The notes beneath the pieces are model-generated. The model was not told the origin of the DNA. It searched no databases and worked only from the letters and a program-made list of their open reading frames with translations. Below, one piece after another: positions 1-9,100 of a DNA stretch of 64,000 nt. The translations under genes and the position numbers were made by a program. The DNA comes from Mangrovimonas sp. ST2L15 (GTDB lineage Bacteria; Bacteroidota; Bacteroidia; Flavobacteriales; Flavobacteriaceae): positions 1,866,501 through 1,930,500 of the forward strand of contig NZ_LBIQ01000030.1 of assembly GCF_001280515.1 (NCBI RefSeq), read 5' to 3'. Numbering within the stretch: position 1 is the stretch's first letter; each line of letters starts with the position of its first letter.

Positions 1-836
1 TAGCCCGAAAAGTCTCCATAAATTTGAAGTGAATAACCAATCATGGCCATGATGTTGGTAAACCCACTGTACATTTGAGGGGCATCAAAAACGGGATCTA
101 GAAAATGCATTGCAATAAAATCAGCAAACAACATTTTCTTTATTAATCCTTTAATAATCAAGTAGGTTCCTGCGTCAAAATCTGATTTGGTAATTTCAGT
201 AGGTTTTGAAATTTGTGGCACAAAACTTTCGGCTCTCACTATAGGACCAGCAACTAACTGAGGAAAGAAGCTCACATAAAAGCCAAAATCTAATATAGAC
301 TTAAGAGGTTTGACTTTATTTCTGTAGATATCCACACTGTAACTTATAGTTTGGAACGTATAAAATGAAATTCCTACTGGTAAGATGATTTTGTCAATCG
401 TAAAATATGGTCGATTCATTATCTCATTTCCCCATTGACCCAACCAGTTAAAGACTTCATACTGGGTGTGAAAGAGAGAATTAAAGGAATCTGTAAAGAA
501 ATAGGCATATTTAAAATAACAGAGTACTAATAAATTAATGGTGACACTAGTTGTGACAAGGGCTAAACGCTTATTTTTATTGGAGCTGCGATAAATGGTC
601 CGGCCAATAAAAAAGTCTACAAGCGTACTGAATATCAATATTCCAATAAATAATCCGCTTGTTTTGTAGTAAAAGAATAAGGAAGCCAAAAAGAGATAAA
701 CATTTCTTAGTGGAACCTTCTTATAGATGATGGCAAAGAAAAAATAAACCACCACAAAAAAGATCCAGAAATTGGCTTGGGTAAATATAAGAGGGAACTC
801 TTCTGAAAAGGTGAAAATGTCGTAAAGTCTATTCAT
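1..836 (-). CDS. MBOAT family O-acyltransferase (AlgI-like), 3' end outside window
   Basis: The first 278 codons are visible, starting at ATG 836 and still open at base 1. The protein is strongly hydrophobic with repeated membrane spans. The run around GISFYTFQTISYSVD, followed by FPQLVAGPIVRAE, is characteristic of AlgI/DltB-type membrane-bound O-acyltransferases, which move acyl (usually acetyl) groups across the inner membrane for transfer to exported polysaccharides. The catalytic His would lie beyond the window edge. Its start overlaps the stop of the next upstream gene by 8 bp, so it is probably translationally coupled to the two SGNH proteins encoded at 829-3641. The family is clear; the acceptor polymer is unknown. 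Confidence 0.88.
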   Translation of the reverse strand, partial: MNRLYDIFTFSEEFPLIFTQANFWIFFVVVYFFFAIIYKKVPLRNVYLFLASLFFYYKTSGLFIGILIFSTLVDFFIGRTIYRSSNKNKRLALVTTSVTINLLVLCYFKYAYFFTDSFNSLFHTQYEVFNWLGQWGNEIMNRPYFTIDKIILPVGISFYTFQTISYSVDIYRNKVKPLKSILDFGFYVSFFPQLVAGPIVRAESFVPQISKPTEITKSDFDAGTYLIIKGLIKKMLFADFIAMHFLDPVFDAPQMYSGFTNIMAMIGYSLQIYGDFSG

Positions 837-2127
837 TCAAATGTTTGAAGTGGTTAAGTAGTTTGTTTTCGTCTCTTCGGGTACTTTGTGCCCATGCTTT
901 AACTAAGGCCTCCATTAACAAATCCCCTTTAATGCTGTATCCCAGTTGTGTGAAGTGGATTCTATCTCTAATCATGAGGTGTTTTTTATACCATTTATGG
1001 GATGACCCGAGGCCTCCCATTATTTTGTACAAATCCCATACGGCCATATTATATTCTTGAGCTAGTTCTCCTATAATTTCTTGTTGTATGGCAGTATTTT
1101 TATTAGGATACCTTCTGCGGTAATAGTCATCATTTGGTACGGTCAATAAAATAGCACAATCGGGATTAATTCGTTGAATCATTTGTATGAATGATTTATA
1201 GTAAAATCTGAATTTCTCAGGATCAAAATCTTCAGCTTTTTTGTAAGCATCATTGGTGCCAATCGAAATAATGAATAAATCGGGGTGGTACATGGAAAGT
1301 TGACGTTCCAAATAAATACTTCTATTCAACCATGGGAAACTAGCCCCATTAACACCTAGAGTAGTGTATTCAATTCCTTTTAAGTGTGGATTTTCCAATT
1401 CCAATCCCATCAATAAAAATTCGGGATTTAATTTTGTTGAGTCCTTGACTTGAATCTCAATAGCTATGGAATCTACTTGGCGATTAAAAAAGTATTTTTT
1501 ATAAAAATGCTTTTGGTCAATAGTATCCTTTAAGACTAAAGCAGAATCTAAAAAACGCAATCTATAGTCATCCTTCCAAGTGTTGTAAAAAATCTTTAAA
1601 GCATCAAATTGGTAGGGTTTTTTGGTTTCATTTTTATGGTTGGCTTTAATATAGATAGTATCCATACTCTCTCTAAAGGCCGCGGTTATTCCAGACATGC
1701 CCCAAGTAATACTATCCTTGGTCACAGAACAGCGATAACCTGTCCATAAATCTCTATTAGCTGAAACCCTATAACTCAAAGGATTATTAGTATGAGCTAA
1801 ATGATAAGGAAATACAAAACCTCTTTGTCCCATAGATGAATCATTCATGTTATGGAAATAGGTTCTTAATTTATTCGAATAAAAGTCCGCTTGTATGTGG
1901 GACCCACCTATGTGAAAAATATGAAGCTTTTCTTGTTTGCCTTCGTAGATGTTGTCCAGCTTCTTAAAAAACTTTTGAAAAGTGGGGGCATTTTCCACAT
2001 TTTCCAGTTTATTGGCTTCAAAGTCAATAAGCCTTCTTACGTCTTCCGGAATACTATCAAGCACATAGTTTTGTGAAAAACAGGCCGTATAAAAAAGAAG
2101 GACAAATAGGGGCAATTTGGAGATCAT
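829..2127 (-). CDS. Secreted SGNH/GDSL-type hydrolase-like protein
   Basis: 432 residues with an N-terminal signal peptide (cleavage probably near FSQN, residue 18-20). SGNH blocks are recognisable: HIGGSHIQAD at 72-81 with candidate nucleophile Ser76, SIGTNDAY around 289-296, and a C-terminal D-x2-H (Asp389, His392). The block-I Asp of the usual GDS is Gly here. It sits between an SGNH-like membrane-anchored protein (4-bp ATGA overlap) and an MBOAT acyltransferase (8-bp overlap), so it is probably the periplasmic transferase or esterase of a polysaccharide O-acetylation system, comparable in role to AlgJ/AlgX or PatB. The substrate is not inferable. Confidence 0.82.
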   Translation of the reverse strand: MISKLPLFVLLFYTACFSQNYVLDSIPEDVRRLIDFEANKLENVENAPTFQKFFKKLDNIYEGKQEKLHIFHIGGSHIQADFYSNKLRTYFHNMNDSSMGQRGFVFPYHLAHTNNPLSYRVSANRDLWTGYRCSVTKDSITWGMSGITAAFRESMDTIYIKANHKNETKKPYQFDALKIFYNTWKDDYRLRFLDSALVLKDTIDQKHFYKKYFFNRQVDSIAIEIQVKDSTKLNPEFLLMGLELENPHLKGIEYTTLGVNGASFPWLNRSIYLERQLSMYHPDLFIISIGTNDAYKKAEDFDPEKFRFYYKSFIQMIQRINPDCAILLTVPNDDYYRRRYPNKNTAIQQEIIGELAQEYNMAVWDLYKIMGGLGSSHKWYKKHLMIRDRIHFTQLGYSIKGDLLMEALVKAWAQSTRRDENKLLNHFKHLNE

Positions 2128-3641
2128 TCTACTTGATTTAGGTCTAGGTAAAGAGCCAAAAACAAGTGCTCAGAAATAATTTTGGTTCCAGAAGGAGCAA
2201 AATGGGTATAATCGGTAGCAGCCAATTTTTGTTCTACCCAGTAAGGCATTGAGTTTTCTCCACCCATGGCATCGTACATACTCCAAAAGGCGATACCATT
2301 TTTATTCATCTCTTCCCTTAGAACATTATTTAAATAAGGCAAAAGCGGATAGGTTTGCATATGACCATTTATAGAAGTACTCATGTCTGAAGGACCTATA
2401 AATAGAATTTTGGATTCTGGACATCGACGACTGACCCATTTAATATGATTTTTAATGTAGCGGGCATAATCTCTTACTTCCAGGGAATCTTTGATGTAAG
2501 GAATGGAATTGCCTCCATATTGAAAAATAAATAATTTAGGATCTAAATTTTGAGACATCGCTTTAAAATTGGTGGCATCCAAAGTAGCGAAAACCAAACC
2601 AGAGCCACCCCTCATGGCAACGTTATCTAGTGCAACTCCTTGTTGTCCGTCTAATGTAAGTCCATAAAAATCGGGGCTTATTTTACCTTCAAACTCATAG
2701 CGCAAGTTTTGCGGCGTACCTTGAAACAAAAGTTGGAAATTATGGTATTTTCCATCATTTATAAGGGAATCTTGAGTGATTAGATTGTTATCTTGATATA
2801 CCTTAATACTGGTGGGGGATAAAGAATTTCCATAATGCAGACCTATCTTGTTGTATTGCATGTTACTGGCGTAAGACTTGGTAGGAGGGAATATTTGGAT
2901 GCTGGCTTTACTGAAAGGAATACTGTCTAAATTCAAACTATCTGTAACGCCATAGAGACCTTCAGTAAATCTGGAAATGGAATTAAAGACACCATATTTC
3001 TTATGATCAAAACGTTTGGTGGTTGGGTCAAAATATGCATATCTAAACCAATTGTTTGAATGGGAAACATCATTGCTGATATTCTCATAAGATTGAACGA
3101 TTGGAATAAAGCCAGGTCCGCTACCACCATAAATTTTTTGGATTCGATGTCTTAAATAGGCAGAAATCCTGTCACCTTCAAGCTGGGAATCACCGTAATG
3201 AATGATGCGACAGTTTTCGCCATTTAAAAAAGCATCCATTTCTGAGATGAATGCCATTTTGTTCTCAGGATAATCAATCCTGATTATTTTACTAGTGTCA
3301 ATCTTCTTTAAATTAAGGATTTTAACAACCTTAGGTTTTGGTATTTGTGTGGAATCCGGTTTTTGATTTGGAGAACTATCGTCTTCTTCAATAGTATCTG
3401 GTATGACGTCTTCGATATTTTGAATTAGCTCATCAATCGATTTTTCTTTTTCTTCCTCAATACCCTTTTCTGAAAAAAATGTTTCAGAAGTGGGGTACTT
3501 TAGTCCAACCCCATTAATGAAAAAGCCTTCCTCATATATTCCATTATCATAGGTTACACGATGACTGAAGTGAGTCAAGCCGTAAAGAGCTAGCAATACA
3601 ATAACAGAAAAAAGTAGGATTTTAAAAGGATGAAATTTCAT
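2124..3641 (-). CDS. Membrane-anchored SGNH/GDSL-like protein
   Basis: 505 residues. A single N-terminal membrane anchor (about residues 8-23) is followed by an acidic, proline-containing linker (about 60-105), then an SGNH domain with IIHYGDSQLEGD (GDSQ at 150-153, Ser152), FQYGGNS and a C-terminal DYTHFAPSG (Asp-x2-His). First gene of the three-gene minus-strand set with the second SGNH protein and the MBOAT acyltransferase; the stop/start overlap with the next gene is 4 bp. The likely role is periplasmic acetyl transfer or trimming on an exported polysaccharide. A pair of SGNH proteins beside one MBOAT suggests a division of labour, which is inference. Confidence 0.82.
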   Translation of the reverse strand: MKFHPFKILLFSVIVLLALYGLTHFSHRVTYDNGIYEEGFFINGVGLKYPTSETFFSEKGIEEEKEKSIDELIQNIEDVIPDTIEEDDSSPNQKPDSTQIPKPKVVKILNLKKIDTSKIIRIDYPENKMAFISEMDAFLNGENCRIIHYGDSQLEGDRISAYLRHRIQKIYGGSGPGFIPIVQSYENISNDVSHSNNWFRYAYFDPTTKRFDHKKYGVFNSISRFTEGLYGVTDSLNLDSIPFSKASIQIFPPTKSYASNMQYNKIGLHYGNSLSPTSIKVYQDNNLITQDSLINDGKYHNFQLLFQGTPQNLRYEFEGKISPDFYGLTLDGQQGVALDNVAMRGGSGLVFATLDATNFKAMSQNLDPKLFIFQYGGNSIPYIKDSLEVRDYARYIKNHIKWVSRRCPESKILFIGPSDMSTSINGHMQTYPLLPYLNNVLREEMNKNGIAFWSMYDAMGGENSMPYWVEQKLAATDYTHFAPSGTKIISEHLFLALYLDLNQVE

Positions 3642-3699
3642 AGTTCAATTGGTATGGACTAATATAAATACAAATGTTTAAAAAATTTCAAATGGAAGA

Positions 3700-3728
3700 T
3701 TGAAATTTTAGCTTTTAAGATTACTTTG
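3700..3728 (+). promoter_or_regulatory. Possible Bacteroidota-type promoter for mscL
   Basis: TTG at 3700-3702 and TACTTTG at 3722-3728 are 19 bp apart, close to the Bacteroidota TTTG-N19-TAnnTTTG pattern but one base short in the -7 box. It lies 19 bp before the mscL ATG. Confidence 0.45.
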
Positions 3729-3747
3729 CACAGAAAATGAATAAGGT

Positions 3748-4185
3748 ATGAAGCTATTAAAAGAGTTTAAGGAATTTGCGATAAAAGGAAACATGATGGA
3801 TATGGCCATTGGGGTCATTATTGGAGCTTCGTTCAATAAAGTGGTGGATGTTATTGTCAAACAGATTATGCTGCCACCACTAAGTTTATTAACAGATGGC
3901 GTAAATTTTCAAAACAAAAAGATCATTCTAAAAGAAGCTATTCTTAGTCAAACGGGTGAAGTTCTTTCTGAGGAAGTGGCAATAGGTTATGGCGCTTTTG
4001 GTGAAGCCATCTTAGATTTTTTAGTTATTGGATTTACCATCTTTCTTGTTGTCAAATTTTTGAACCGTCTTAGGGAAAAATCGCATGATGTTAAGGATAA
4101 AACGGTAGCGACACCAAAGGATATAGAACTCCTCACCAAATTAACTGATTTGATGGAAGAACAAAATAAATTATTAAAAAAGTAA
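3748..4185 (+). CDS. mscL: Large-conductance mechanosensitive channel MscL
   Basis: 145 residues, the usual MscL length. The N-terminal amphipathic helix (KLLKEFKEFAIKGN) is followed by TM1 with the conserved pore segment MDMAIGVIIGASFNKVVD, an extracellular loop, TM2 (about residues 83-105) and a cytoplasmic helix rich in K/E. The protein forms a homopentameric inner-membrane channel that opens under membrane tension and releases solutes on hypo-osmotic shock. It stands alone: the O-acylation genes are divergent upstream and a minus-strand orphan gene is convergent downstream, with only 7 bp between stops. Nothing unusual in the sequence. Confidence 0.97.
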   Translation: MKLLKEFKEFAIKGNMMDMAIGVIIGASFNKVVDVIVKQIMLPPLSLLTDGVNFQNKKIILKEAILSQTGEVLSEEVAIGYGAFGEAILDFLVIGFTIFLVVKFLNRLREKSHDVKDKTVATPKDIELLTKLTDLMEEQNKLLKK

Positions 4186-4192
4186 TTGCGAT

Positions 4193-4564
4193 TTAAAGTT
4201 TAATAGGGTCTTTCTCTAAATTTAAATCGGCTAACATGTCTTGAGTAAATTTGTAGTGACCCCTGCGGGTAATAATCCTGAATCTATGGTCTTTCATGCG
4301 GGTTAAAACATCCAAGAAGCGCCATTTAGATTTAAGTAATTTAGGCTTTTCTGATTTTAAGCTAATCTCAAAATAGTGCTTTCTTCCCGCTTTTTCTGCT
4401 ACAATGTCCGGTGTAATGACAACATCTGATCCCTTTTTTAGGTAAGATTTTGGGGTTTCATAGCCTTCCACGTCGGCCTTAATGTTGTTGTAACCTAATT
4501 TCTCTAGATACGTTACTGATTCTTTTAAAAAAATTTCGTTTTCTGTTTTGTCTTGAGCTATCAT
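4193..4564 (-). CDS. Conserved hypothetical protein, possibly PD-(D/E)XK-like
   Basis: 123 residues from ATG 4564; an ATG at 4609 would add 15 residues of low-quality N-terminus, so the inner start is preferred. No signal peptide or membrane span. The middle carries GSDVVITPDIVAE followed by HYFEISLK, loosely resembling the core of a PD-(D/E)XK nuclease fold, but the ExK half is not canonical. The C-terminal part is basic (KWRFLDVLTRMKDHRFRIITRRGHYK), compatible with nucleic-acid binding. I do not recognise a named family; a function is not claimed. It is monocistronic between mscL and the CstB-like gene. Confidence 0.6.
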   Translation of the reverse strand: MIAQDKTENEIFLKESVTYLEKLGYNNIKADVEGYETPKSYLKKGSDVVITPDIVAEKAGRKHYFEISLKSEKPKLLKSKWRFLDVLTRMKDHRFRIITRRGHYKFTQDMLADLNLEKDPIKL

Positions 4565-4747
4565 ACAATAAATATAGCGATAATTTTTAAAAATTTTGCT
4601 TAATGACATGTTAAAGGAAATATAGGTTATTGAAAATCATTTGTTTGAATGGTTTTGAAGTAGGTGGAAATTGATAAAATTAAATTCCATCCAAATAGTT
4701 TTAAAAACATTATTATTTTTGAGGCCAATCTGAATAAAACCCATCGA

Positions 4748-6163
4748 ATGAAAATTGAGCAAATTTATACAGGATGTTTGTCCCAAGGGGCCTATTATAT
4801 TGAAAGTGAAGGAGAGGTGGCTATAATAGATCCACTAAGAGAGATTCAAAATTATTTGGATCGCGCTGATGAGGCAAATGCAACCATCAAGTATATTTTT
4901 GAAACCCATTTTCATGCTGATTTTGTAAGTGGACATCTTACTTTGTCAAAAAGAACAGGAGCTCCTATCATTTATGGACCTTTAGCAAATCCATCCTTTG
5001 AAGCAATAATAGCCGAAGATGGTCAGACGTTTCAATTGGGAAAAGTTTCCATCACGGTGATGCATACACCAGGACATACTATGGAAAGTACAACCTATTT
5101 ACTAAAGGATGAAAATGGTGAGGATTATGCTATTTTTAGTGGGGACACCTTGTTTTTAGGAGATGTTGGTAGACCAGATTTAGCGCAAAAAGCCGCCAAT
5201 ATGACTCAGGAGGATTTGGCAGGTTTGCTTTTTGAAAGCCTCAGGGAAAAAATCATGCCTTTACGTGATGAGGTTACCGTATATCCAGCTCATGGAGCAG
5301 GTTCAGCTTGTGGTAAGAATATGATGAAAATCACGGTTGATACTTTAGGTAATCAGAAGAAAATGAATTATGCTCTTCGCGCAGATATGACTAAAGAGGA
5401 ATTCATAAAGGAGGTGACAGATGGGTTGACTCCTCCGCCTCAATACTTTCCTTTAAATGTTAAATTGAACAAGGAAGGTTATGAAGATATTGAAGATATT
5501 ATAGAAAGAGGAGCCAGAGGGCTTTCCCCCGAAGAATTTGAATTAGCTGCTAATGAAACAGGAGCAATAGTTCTTGACGTTCGCCATCAAGATGAATTTG
5601 TTAAAGGGCATATCCCACAATCTATATTTATAGGAATTGATGGTGGTTTTGCACCTTGGGTTGGGGCTTTGATTGCAGATGTGCAGCAGTCCATTCTTTT
5701 GATCGCTCCAGAAGGAAGGGTAGAAGAGGCGATTACACGATTATCACGTGTTGGTTTTGATCAAACAATTGGTTACTTGGAAGGTGGTTTTGATTCCTGG
5801 AAGAAATCTGGAAAACAAATCGATTCCATCATTTCTATTTCTGCTGAAGAGTTTAAGGATAGACTTTCAACAGGTGATATTCCAGTTTTTGATGTTCGTA
5901 AAGAAGGAGAGTATCTGACTTCACATTTAAAACAAGCATTTCTGACTCCACTTGATTATTTAAACAATCATCTGGCTGAATTTCCTCAGGAAGAAACCTT
6001 TTACATGCATTGCGCAGGAGGATACCGATCGGTTATTGCTGCCTCCATTTTAAAAAGCCGAGGCATTCACAATTTGGTTGAAATTGCTGGTGGATTTGAT
6101 GCCATGAAAGAGGCAGGTATTCCTGTTACCGATGAGGTTTGTCCTTCCACTCTTAAAAAATAG
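4748..6163 (+). CDS. CstB-like persulfide dioxygenase-rhodanese fusion
   Basis: 471 residues from ATG 4748; a GTG at 4664 would add 28 residues not typical of the family. Residues 1-240 are a metallo-beta-lactamase fold of the ETHE1/persulfide-dioxygenase type: HFHADFVSGH (54-63), PGH with His110, SGDTLFLGD with Asp133, and PAH with His182. Residues about 258-355 are a rhodanese-like domain with no catalytic Cys (APEGR at 320-324), and residues about 363-465 are an active-type rhodanese with HCAGGYRS (Cys422). This MBL, pseudo-rhodanese, rhodanese order is that of Staphylococcus aureus CstB, which oxidises low-molecular-weight persulfides and makes thiosulfate. The iron ligands are intact. 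Its 3' end overlaps the convergent PFOR-like gene by 11 bp. With bshB1 in the same window, bacillithiol persulfide is a plausible substrate (inference). Confidence 0.88.
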   Translation: MKIEQIYTGCLSQGAYYIESEGEVAIIDPLREIQNYLDRADEANATIKYIFETHFHADFVSGHLTLSKRTGAPIIYGPLANPSFEAIIAEDGQTFQLGKVSITVMHTPGHTMESTTYLLKDENGEDYAIFSGDTLFLGDVGRPDLAQKAANMTQEDLAGLLFESLREKIMPLRDEVTVYPAHGAGSACGKNMMKITVDTLGNQKKMNYALRADMTKEEFIKEVTDGLTPPPQYFPLNVKLNKEGYEDIEDIIERGARGLSPEEFELAANETGAIVLDVRHQDEFVKGHIPQSIFIGIDGGFAPWVGALIADVQQSILLIAPEGRVEEAITRLSRVGFDQTIGYLEGGFDSWKKSGKQIDSIISISAEEFKDRLSTGDIPVFDVRKEGEYLTSHLKQAFLTPLDYLNNHLAEFPQEETFYMHCAGGYRSVIAASILKSRGIHNLVEIAGGFDAMKEAGIPVTDEVCPSTLKK

Positions 6164-9100
6164 ATTCTAGCTTTTTCAATTCGCGGTACTTTTTGTCGTA
6201 TTGGTTTTGAATATTTTCAAATAAGGCCTCAGGTTGATTGGAATCCATTAGTTTTTGAAATCTCTTTTCCATTGGTATAAACTCTTGAATTTTTAGTGTA
6301 GGTGTTTCTGTATCTAATTGAAACGGATTTACACCTTCAGATATTAATTCAGGATTGTAGCGATATAAAGGCCAATGTCCTGAATTTACCACGGCTTGTA
6401 TATGTTTTTTAGGGTGTTTCATGTCGATACCGTGGGAAGCAGAAGGGCAATAAGCCAATATAATTGATGGACCCTCGTATTGTTCCGCTTCAATTAAGGT
6501 CTTTAGTGCTTGCTCAGGATTTGCCATTAAGGCTATGGATCCTACATAGGCATGTTTATAAGTCATGGCTATTTGTCCTAAGTCTTTCTTTATTCTGGGT
6601 TTCGCTTGATATTGGAATTTTGCTGAGGCGCCAAATGGGGTAGCTTTAGAGGCTTGCCCTCCAGTGTTGTCATAAACCTCATTATCCAAAACTAATATGT
6701 TGATGTTTTCTTGCGACGCCAAGACATGATCAATCCCGCTAAACCCAATATCGTATGCCCATCCATCACCTCCAATACACCAAACACTTTTTTTAATGAG
6801 TTGCTCTAATTTTGAACTTAGTTTTAAAGCTTTATCTGAATTCATTTTCAACAGAATTACCTTGATTCGGCTTATGTCCATATTCATTTTTTGGAAGTCT
6901 ACAGTTGTTTTTTGAGGGTTGTTCAAGACTTGTTCAATGAGATGATTTGGAATGTGATTTGAAAATGAAATAAGCTCGCTTTTCACTTTGGAATTTTGAA
7001 GTCTATTTGAAAGGGCAAAGCCTAAGCCCAATTCGGCATTATCTTCAAACAAAGAATTGGACCAAGCAGGACCATGACCTTCATCATTGGTTGACCAAGG
7101 GGTAGTAGGAAGCGCACCACCTATAATAGAACTGGCTCCTGTGGCATTGGCCACAAGCATGCGATCTCCAAAAAGTTGTGAAAGTACTTTGAGGTAAGGT
7201 GCTTGCCCACAGCCTTCCGGTCCGTAGGGATATTTATATAAAGGTTCTAAAAATTGTTGTTGTTTTAATTTGAATGGGTTTATTGAGGTACGATCCATTT
7301 CTGGAACTTTTGAAAGGGAATCCCAAAGCTCTTTTTTATCGGGTGTATTTTTGACCATTTTTAAAGCTTTGGTTTCGCAAAAATCAACGCAGTGATTACA
7401 ACCTGTACATTGGTCAGGATTGATAGCTACGGAAAAGTATGTATCACTTTGCCAATCCTTATCATTAAATGGCTTGTAGGTCAGACTGGAAGGCATTTCT
7501 TCTATGTCTAAAGTACCAAGAGATTTTAATCTAATGGCACATTGCGGACAAGCCAAACTACATAAACCGCATTGCGTACAAGCATTCGAATCCCACTCTG
7601 GAATTTCTGCTCGGAAAAAGCGTTGGTTCAGTTCCGAAGTATTGGTATAATATGTGCCATCATTTGGGAATTCACTCACTGGCAATTCATTTCCTTCCCC
7701 ATTTAAAATGGATTGAATAAACTCATGTACTTGCGAACCAGAGTCAGTCGGTTGATGGTTTAATTGCACATTTTCTATTTTGATTGGTTTCAAATAATCA
7801 GAAGTTTCCAATATTTTGATTTGATTGTGGTTTTTCATGATTTCAAATATCAATTCTGATAAATCCTTTTGAGGAATATGATAAAGTGTAATCCCTTTGT
7901 TTTTTAATTTGTCAAGACATATCTGGTTTAAGCTTACCTCAGTTTCAAGTTGATTTATGAAAAGGATGGTGTTTGCTTTCAATTTGGATAAAAATGATTG
8001 ATGATTGAGTATATCCAAGGAATCCAAATAGAAATATTTTGGTTGCTGTATCAGATAAGGAGCCTTTATTGGGTTTTCTGAAATTCTTAAATGTGAGATT
8101 TCCAAATAGTCAGATTTTTTATAGCTTATTTCAGTATATCCTTGAACAAACTTTTCTGAATTTGACTGAAGTTTTTGACAGAATCTTTCAAGATTAAATG
8201 AATTAGTTTCGTTAGTTTTTTTTACCAGTTGTATCTCAACATTATAATTATAATTTAAGTTGAAACTCTCAGATATTTTGAGACTTTTGTGAGTTAAATC
8301 ATCATTGATTCCCACCGTGAAATCAGTTTTTGGAGTTTCTGATTTGAGGTTTTCAAAAATAACTTGTACCATATTGGGAGTGAATTCTTTTGAAGACAAA
8401 CCGTAACGTCCCCCCATAATTCTTGGAAGATGTTGTATGTTTTGAGTTTGAAATGCATCCAATAAAGTTTGTGATACATCTAAGAAAAGAGGTTCTTTAG
8501 CAGAACCGGGCTCTTTGGTTCGATCTAAAACGGCGATATTTTTAACCGATTTAGGTAAGGCATCCAAAAAGGCTTTTTTATAGAAAGGACGATATAATCT
8601 AACCTTGATCAATCCCAATTTTTCGTCTCTAAGATTTAAATGATTTATGGTTTCTTCTATTGTTTCGGCCCCAGAACCCATACAAACAATGATATGTTCT
8701 GCTTCAGGATGTCCGCAGTATTCAAAGATTTTATAGGATCGATTGGTGTATTTTGCAAATTCATCCATAATATTTTGAACTTGTGAAGCACAGGATTCAT
8801 AAACTGGGTTTATGGCTTCTCTACCTTGAAAAAATGTGTCTGGTCCTTGGGATGTACCTTTTATTTTAGGGTTGAAAGGTGTTAATCTACGCTCAAAAAG
8901 ATTGTTAGTCAATTCGTTTGGTTGGTAAAGCTGACTTATCACTTCATCTGAAATAGGCTCCAAAGTGTTGATTTCATGGGACGTCCTAAAACCATCATAA
9001 AAATGGATAAAAGGAATTTGGGTTTTGTGAGTGGCCACCTGCGCTATGAAAGAAAAATCATGAACTTCCTGTATCGAGTTAGCACACAACATGGCATACC

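Noticed and set aside
4664-4747. GTG start extending the CstB-like protein
   Set aside because: The 28 added residues are unlike the family, whose N-terminus matches from ATG 4748.
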